64,000 nucleotides of DNA, from NCBI GenBank assembly GCA_958510875.1, contig OY294067.1, forward strand, positions 32,290,912-32,354,911, read 5' to 3'. The notes under the pieces were generated by a model. It searched no databases. It was given only the letters and a program-made list of their open reading frames with translations, and had not been told where the DNA came from. The position numbers and the translations under genes are program-made. The stretch is from Endomychus coccineus (taxonomy: Eukaryota; Arthropoda; Insecta; Coleoptera; Endomychidae). Shown here piece by piece: positions 57,926 through 64,000 of this stretch. Within the stretch, counting starts at the first letter, position 1; each line of letters begins with the position of its first letter.

Positions 57926-60288
57926 CAGGGTGTCCCATTTTGGGTACTTTTGCGGGGTATCTCCTTTATTTTTAAAGATAGAGAATTGCGGTTTTCGCGA
58001 CACTTTGCTACTTTTTCGTGAAACTCAAGATGCCGCCAACAGAATTTTCATAGCCCTTTTAGTTTTTAAGATACAGGGCATTTCTGAAAATGTTGCATTT
58101 TGTGACCCCCCTCGTATCTCCGTTATCCTTCAACTTATCGAAAAGGTGAAATAACATACTAATAGATTTTTTTCCGTAGAATGCAGTGGTGTAGATAACT
58201 TTTGTTACATATTTACTGTTTTTTAGTTATAAAGTAAACTTATGTTTTTTTAAATGGAACATCCTGTATATTTATAGACTATAAAATTTGTCTTTTTTTT
58301 ACATTTTCAAAAATATGTAAACTTTTTTTCAGAAACACGCAAATAATTGACAATTTTCAGAAATTAAATACATATTTTAATAGTAGGCTATGGATAACAA
58401 TAATAAAAAAGTGCAAGTTACATATTACTAACAAATAATTGGATACCTTGTATATAGGTATCTATTGAAAAAAATTCCCATAGATCTTTTTTCTAACAGT
58501 AAGTTTGTAACAACAGTTTTGTGGCGTAAAGTGACAATATAACAAAAACACAAAAAAATAACATTATTAAAAAAAATTAAATGTGATGTTCAAATTGACT
58601 ACCATTTTCTCTAATGCAAAATTGGCACATCTTTGAGATTCTTTGAATAGCGTTCAAAAGAACCATTGTTCTCATTCGCAGATTTCGAAAAGCTAAATGA
58701 ATTGCCTCTCGAAGTTCTGCAATGCCGTCATATCAAGTTTTATATACTTCATTTTTTATATAGCCCCATAAAAAAAATCTAAAATTGAGAGATCTGGTGA
58801 TCGTGGAGGCCATCTAACAGGTCCGTTGGTACCTATCCATCTTTGAGGAAAGTTATTATTAAGAAAGGCCCTTAAGAGCCTAGAGTTATGACTTGGGGCA
58901 CCATCTTGCTGTAGGTAAACAGCATTATACTGGGCTAATGGAATGTTTTTGAGCAGTTCTGGAATAACTTCCTCAAAAATTTCTAGGTATCTATGTGCTG
59001 TAAGACCTCCTTCAAAAATCCTATAAACTATATGTCTACCCAAAATAAAACATGAAACCCCAACTCCAAAGCGTCCTTGTTGTGCCCTTTCAAACATTAA
59101 ATGCTGATTTTCACTATGCCAGTTCCTGGTTTTGTGATGATTGAAAATGCCAGCACTTGAAATAAAGCATTCGTCTGACCAGATAACAAGTCTGCCAAAT
59201 AAACCGTTAGCATCGATTTGTTGCAAATACCACTGGCAAAACAGTGCCCGGCGCTCAGCATCGCCAGGATGCAAATGTTGTAGTATATTAAATTTGTATG
59301 GATGATACTTATATTTCTTCAAGATCCTCTGAGCGTTAGTTTTTGGCACACCAATTTTCTTCTCAATTTTTCTACATGAGGACGAAGGTGTTGCTTCTAT
59401 ATATCCTAAAGTATCTATCTCTTTTCTTTCCCTGTTCTCTTTGTTGTATGTTTTAGGGCGCGGGTGAACAAATGATCCGTGCTCAACTAAATTTGCTTTT
59501 GAACGGGCAAATATCCCAAAAAACGGTTGCCTTCTTTCTGGATATCTAACAAGCAAAAATTAAAATGATAATAGAGATTTTCATAGCCATAATAGCTTAC
59601 TCACCTTTGGAAATATAATTCCGAAGCTTCTTCAGAATTTTCATTACTCTGTATAAAACATTCCATCATATCATATTTCTCATAATTTTCGTAAACTGCC
59701 ATTATTCAAAAAAATTGATAAATATCTATTGAATAATGATACCAAAAGAATGAAAACAGCTTAAATGCGATAGAGATTTGACGTTTATTTCTGTTTCTTG
59801 TCATAAACAATATCAATGGCCTACTATTAAAATATGTATTTAATTTCTGAAAATTGTCAATTATTTGCGTGTTTTGAAAAAAAGTTCATACTATCATATA
59901 TTTTTGAAAAGGTAAAAAAAAGACAAATTTTATAGTCTATAAATATACAGGATGTTCCATTTAAAAAAACCTAAGTTTGCTTTATAACTCAAAAACACTA
60001 AATATGTAACAAAAGTTATCTACACCACTGCATTCTACGGAAAAAAATCTATTAGTATGTTATTTCACCTTTTCGATAAGTTGAAGGATAACGGAGATAC
60101 GAGGGGGGTCACAAAATGCAACATTTTCAGGAATGCCCTGTATCTTAAAAACTAAAAGGGCTATGAAAATTCTGTTGACGGCATCTTGAGTTTTACGAAA
60201 AAGTAGCACAGTGTCGCGAAAACTGCAATTCTCTATCTTTAAAAATAAAGGAGATAACTCGCAAAAGTACCTAAAATGGGACATCCTG
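57926..60288. mobile_element. Tc1/mariner-type transposon with about 465-bp TIRs
   Basis: TA at 57924-57925 and 60289-60290 flanks CAGGGTGTCCCATTTT and its inverse AAAATGGGACATCCTG. The arms, 57926-58390 and 59818-60288, are about 95 percent alike by eye. Each arm itself has outer and inner ends that are inverse to each other (outer CAGGGTGTCCCATTTT, inner AAATGGAACATCCTG at 58251-58265) with a further TA inside. A 340-bp MITE-like unit may therefore sit at each end. Between the arms is the transposase at 58577-59702. TA duplication, transposase type and length agree. Confidence 0.93.
58577..59702 (-). CDS. Mariner-type (DUF4817 HTH) transposase, two exons, nearly intact
   Basis: Exon 1 (59702-59605) starts MAVYENYEKYDMMECF and ends at a GTGAGT donor. 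The intron is 59 bp (59604-59546, acceptor TTGCTTGTTAG) and exon 2 runs from 59545. Joined phases fit a DUF4817-like N-terminus (LYFQR then YPERRQPFF). Next come a helix-turn-helix (SCRKIEKKIGVPKTNAQRIL) and the catalytic domain with Asp in VIWSDECFIS, QQDGAPSHN and PPRSPDLSILDFF, so all three are present. A one-base indel near 58765 and a TGA near 58733 interrupt the last 60 residues; the remaining C-terminus ends ENGSQFEHHI, stop 58579-58577. The expected length of about 355 residues is normal for the family. It cuts and pastes DNA at TA sites. Probably inactive now, but recently so. Confidence 0.9.
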
Positions 60289-60851
60289 TACAGCGTGCTA
60301 TTTTTTCAATGTAAATATAGAATCTCAGTTGTCTTAAGAACGCGTGAACTTTGTTCTGAAAGGTGGAAATCTAGTTACACGAGTTAGATCGAAACGTCCC
60401 ATGCGGATTATACATATACGTTAGTGTTACCGTCTCTACAATTACACAAGTAACCCGTAGATTATTCTTTGACCTGCAAGATCCGGTGACCATGTTATCA
60501 AGTCCTCGTGGAGTAATGTGTTTCTCTTATGATCTAACCCTTGAGATTTCCGTCTTCAAGAGTATCTTAATAACCGGAAATAACATAAATATTCATGAGG
60601 AAATGGTTAATCAGAAAATTCTATCGTATTCTGTGTCAATTTTCTATAACACGTAGATAGATAATTTTTTTAAATCACCCTTTGATTAATACCCTAGAGA
60701 TATATAGTTAATAGCTACTTGCTTACCACAGTTCATCATTCAGAAACGGTGACTGGACAACCAAAAATATTTCCAAAACTTTTGGTGCGTAATGTCAACT
60801 CAAAAACCAGTATGGAACTGTGGGAAGTCTTTTGTTAGCTTGTGCTGTATA
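60289..60851. other. Interval without a recognisable gene
   Basis: Separates the long-TIR transposon from foldback element 5; nothing seen. Confidence 0.4.
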
Positions 60852-61779
60852 TAGTCCAGGCGACGAACCGGAAAAAAAAATATAGTAAGCTAGAATTTCA
60901 AAATGTTTTTTGCATTTCATTCCTAATACCCCGTAGATCATTCAAGACTATCAAGACCGCGGTGGTCAACCTTTCTACCCCCCAAAACGGGGTTTCAACC
61001 CCTCAGAGGAGCATTCTTATAAAAACAATCCAAAAGCTAAGAAAATTTATTGCTGATCACGATTCTCGGAAAACTCCCTACAGATGGGAAATTTTAAAAA
61101 TGTATATATAATATATAATTTATAATTTTGTTGCAAAAATGACCTCTAGTAGGTTTTTTGGGTCGCTGATCACGATTTCGCTGTTATTTTCCACAAAAAA
61201 CTCCCTTCAGAGAGAAAATTCGAGCAATTTGAGATTTTCCTGAGACGGTTATGAATATTGAAGTATAATTTTGTTGTAAAAATGGCCTCTAGTCATTTTT
61301 GCAACAAAACTACACTTCATTATTCATAACCGTCTCAGGAAATTCTGAAATTTGCCAAATTTCCCATCTAAAGAGAGTTTTTTGGAAAAAATAACAGCGG
61401 AATCGTGATCAGCGACCCGAAAAACTTACTAGAAGTCATTTTTGCAACAAAATTATCCTTATTATTCATAACCGTCTCAGGAAAATTTCAAATTTGCCAA
61501 ATTTTCCATCTGGAGGGAGTTTTCCGAGAAAACTAACTGCGGAATCGTGATCAGCGACACAAAAAACGTACTAGGGGTCATTTTCGGCTCTTAATTCATT
61601 AATATTCTAAACTTTTGGATTGTTTGAAATCCCGTTTTGGTGGGGTAAAAAGGTCGACCCTCTTGATAGTCATGAATGATCTATGGGGTATCAGGAACAA
61701 AATGCAGAAAAAATTTTGAAATTCTAGCTTACAATATTTTTTTTATTAGGGCCGTTTTCTTTGCTTATTGCCTGGACTA
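60852..61779. mobile_element. Foldback element 5, TAGTCCAGGC ends, ATA duplication
   Basis: TAGTCCAGGC at 60852 and GCCTGGACTA ending at 61779 bound a palindromic element centred near 61290. ATA lies on both sides (60849-60851 and 61780-61782). The shared motif occurs four times: GCTGATCACGATTC (61052), GGTCGCTGATCACGATTTC (61160), and inverted AATCGTGATCAGCGACCC (61400) and AATCGTGATCAGCGACAC (61543). The right side has two copies of the inner arm block (ATAACCGTCTCAGGAAA near 61325 and 61468) against one on the left (61230-61255). No coding region. Confidence 0.87.
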
Positions 61780-61782
61780 ATA

Positions 61783-62129
61783 TAGTGACTCTAGTCGAGA
61801 TCAGGTATTGGAGAGAATATTTGAATTCTGCAAATTTTAAAATAAAATACAAGTACAAAGTACAACTAATCTATTGATTGAAATGATAATGCTAAAAAGT
61901 TTCTGTAATGACCGAAGCTAAAATACGTGTGTGTAAAGTGCGAATAAAACACAGATTTACACTTTGATAACTATGTAAACAATAATTGTTTCACCACATA
62001 GTGTCATCTACAAAATTAGTTATTAACTGTAGACAATTAGAATGAAATTCTTCAAATAACTTAGGTCCATACGTAATTAGGGGAGTCATGGGCATAGTTG
62101 GAAAATTATTGATTATTATTGAATTTCGA
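61783..62129. other. AT-rich interval, nothing seen
   Basis: No feature recognised between foldback 5 and the Jockey-like relic. Confidence 0.4.
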
Positions 62130-62760
62130 ATATTTATTTAATCATTCAGATGAACATTCTGATCAAGTATATATTTCCAGTTTTTTATTCTCCTCTTCCC
62201 GTACAATTTGTCTATTTGGGGACAGAGATTTGATATGTTCACTGTATGTATTTTTCACAAATTTCTACATATCTTCGTTCATTGTCGGCACTTTCAAGTC
62301 TCCCTGGATAACACTGATGAGATATTTCTAGTCCAGATCGATCAGTAACGTCATGAGCTTATAGTTCCAGACAGCTGCTTCGCTCTCATGGAGATCATCA
62401 GTGGAACGAGCAAGTTTGCATGCTGAAATTTTGGACGTTCTACCATCCAATACAGTTTATGGAGCTAGAGATCTGCATTTTGTTTGGGGTGGTCTGCAAA
62501 ATTTATAGAAGCTCTTATATGGTATGTAAAGAGAGATCGGTGGTGTCATCTGCATAATATGTAGATATTGAAGATGTTTGGGTAATTGGAACGTCGGCCG
62601 GAACAAGGAAGATACAATGTTGGACCTACTAAGGCCCCTTGAAGAAAACCAGCCAGAATAGATATTTTGGTAAGTTAGAATGCGTGTGGATAAAGAAATA
62701 TCAAGCTTCATTGGACTTTTAACGAAATAATCTCGCGATCCCAACGAACAAAATAGAAGA
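62130..62760 (-). pseudogene. Jockey-like LINE RT relic
   Basis: The minus strand, read across several frame changes, gives GFLQGALVGPTLYLPCSG (motif B to C approach), STYYADDTTDLSLHT (catalytic YADD, codons near 62545-62550), SEAAVWNYKLMTLLIDLD, then GDLKVPTMNEDM, KFVKNTYSEHIKSLSPN. Jockey-clade LINEs have this run of motifs (LPQGSVLGPTLYLL, YADDTA, LPLWNYKLLI, DLKIPTV.EEI) through to the C-terminus. There are stops and shifts throughout. It is an old fragment lacking endonuclease and 5' RT. Confidence 0.7.
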
Positions 62761-63648
62761 AAAAACCTCAATACTTAACATCAAATCAAAGAGCAATCTT
62801 CCAAATAATATGACTCATGCTGTGCTACTTATGCATGGTAATTGCTCTCTAGACACCTCATGTATGTGTGCAAGCACGACTTAAGTTTCACATGGCGCAT
62901 ATTACAAAACTAGTTTCCACTGTTCCACTTCCCAATTACTAACTACGCATCTGACTTTCTGACATTCTTATCATTTGTGAGGCGAATTAGGCGGAAATGT
63001 TGTTCTATAGAAACACTAAAATCACATATCATAACATCCATCGTAATTTAGGTATTTCGTGATAAAATACCTAATTAAAAGCATAAATAAAATAGTCAAC
63101 TCTAAGAGGTTATCTCCATATGATATGAATATGGTATATTTAGACACAACGTTGAAGGTTGAAAGGTAGACAGACGTTAAAAACGAGAAAGAGTCGAGTA
63201 TTAATGGTTATAAGGAGACATTTTTTATAACTGATAATTAATTTGAAGGCACTCAGAAAAACAACTCATCCATTAAGGCGGTAATATGAAGACCAACAAC
63301 ACACATAGCCATTAACAAGTTTTCTGGAACTCAAATTCCGAGATATCCGATCGCAACATGTGTCATCATCATATGAGTAACTATAATAGAAGGGCGTCTA
63401 TTTCACAACTGATTCAACAAAATATCCTCATCTATCGTCTATGCCGTTTGTAAATCGTAACAAAAAACTTTTAATGATGTGTGTTGTAGGAAATGTCTCA
63501 ATAAGATTATGCAGATCTGGATTTGGGTACATGAGTGTAAATAATTATGTTTGATGAAGCGAAAATGGGAAGAGCACTTATCGATTGTTATGAAATATTT
63601 CATTTGAACTACATTTATTAAAAGATAATTAATTTATGCAGGACTATA
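62761..63648. other. AT-rich interval without a recognisable gene
   Basis: No recognisable gene or sizeable repeat. Confidence 0.4.
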
Positions 63649-63657
63649 GTATAAGAT

Positions 63658-63980
63658 GGGCCAGGTAGTTCAGTGGTAGAAGCATGATCTTCTAATCACT
63701 GTGGCTGCCGGTTGCGGGTTCGAATCCAGCAACTGCGGAATTTTTCCGATGGCCCGAGGAAGTGGTGCGGCAAGATACAATGGGCTGTCCAGCCCAAGTG
63801 TCATCGTGACTGCCCTGGCTGCAGGATCGATCCCACCACACGAGGTGGAGTGTTTAGTGGGTATATCTGAGGTGATTAAGTTCGGGACTCAGGGACTCCC
63901 ACACTACCTTATGGGATGTTACAGAACCATGAGGTGCCCATAAAGGATTTCAACCACCTCGCATCCAAAAAAAAAAAATT
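63658..63980 (+). mobile_element. tRNA-derived SINE with 9-bp target duplication
   Basis: The head has an RNA polymerase III A box (TAGTTCAGTGGTAGA) and B box (GGTTCGAATCC), with an anticodon loop CTTCTAA (anticodon TCT, as in Arg tRNA). A body of about 230 bp follows, then a 12-A tail at 63967-63978. GTATAAGAT stands directly before the head (63649-63657) and after the tail (63981-63989). Promoter boxes, A tail and matching duplications show a full-length insertion by LINE machinery. Confidence 0.93.
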
Positions 63981-64000
63981 GTATAAGATAACCAGTAAAT

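Noticed and set aside
57930..60284. Two similar 74-codon frames near the ends of the 57926-60288 element as accessory genes
   Set aside because: They are the same TIR sequence read on opposite strands and are explained by the inverted repeat.

Overview
This 64 kb window is AT-rich eukaryotic DNA, almost certainly from an insect genome. Nearly every recognisable piece is a transposable element or its remnant: Tc1/mariner-type, hAT, an unclassified DDE family, LINE (R1, Jockey and other clades), Penelope-like retroelements and a tRNA-derived SINE. There are no bacterial operons, rRNA genes or CRISPR arrays. No complete host gene is visible; at most a few isolated exon-like segments may belong to host genes. 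Beetle and hemipteran genomes carry such a mix, but the order cannot be fixed from the sequence.

Layout. 0.3-3.5 kb: two decayed Tc1/mariner-type transposases, the second inside clear terminal inverted repeats (TIRs). 3.5-9 kb: AT-rich desert with tandem repeats, a possible exon and one copy of a dispersed duplication whose second copy (24.3-26.3 kb) holds a hAT element with a perfect 8-bp target duplication. 9.7-13.6 kb: a tRNA-like relic, mariner and LINE fragments, and a second hAT element with perfect 8-bp target duplication. 15.7-17.6 kb: a LINE relic ending in a TTTTTA microsatellite. 18.6-20.2, 27.4-29.0, 30.6-32.1, 50.7-51.7 and 60.9-61.8 kb: five long-inverted-repeat (foldback) elements that seem to form one family, with TAGT(C/G)-type ends and 3-bp target duplications. 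Four share a motif around GGTCGCTGATCACGA. The one at 30.6 kb splits a DDE transposase gene exactly at a catalytic Asp codon. 34.2-38.9 kb: an R1-like LINE split by a 3.07-kb TIR element that carries a three-exon gene for a SAM-domain protein, whose first intron holds a further MITE. 38.9-39.7 and 48.7-54.8 kb: Penelope-like elements (RT plus GIY-YIG endonuclease), with tails that contain a hammerhead-like motif. 55.3-57.6 kb: a 5'-truncated LINE ending in (ATT)n. 57.9-60.3 kb: the best-preserved DNA transposon, 2.36 kb, TA-flanked, with about 465-bp TIRs and a two-exon transposase with all three catalytic Asp. 62.1-62.8 kb: a Jockey-like RT relic. 63.66-63.98 kb: a complete SINE with 9-bp target duplications.

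The genes do not work together as a pathway. The window records nested insertions, and their order can be read: R1, then the SAM-gene element, then a MITE in its intron; DDE transposase, then foldback; Penelope element, then foldback; dispersed repeat, then hAT. The points of most interest are the foldback family with its shared motif, the SAM-gene element and the near-intact long-TIR transposon. All functional statements rest on reading motifs by eye and from memory of the families; no database search was possible.
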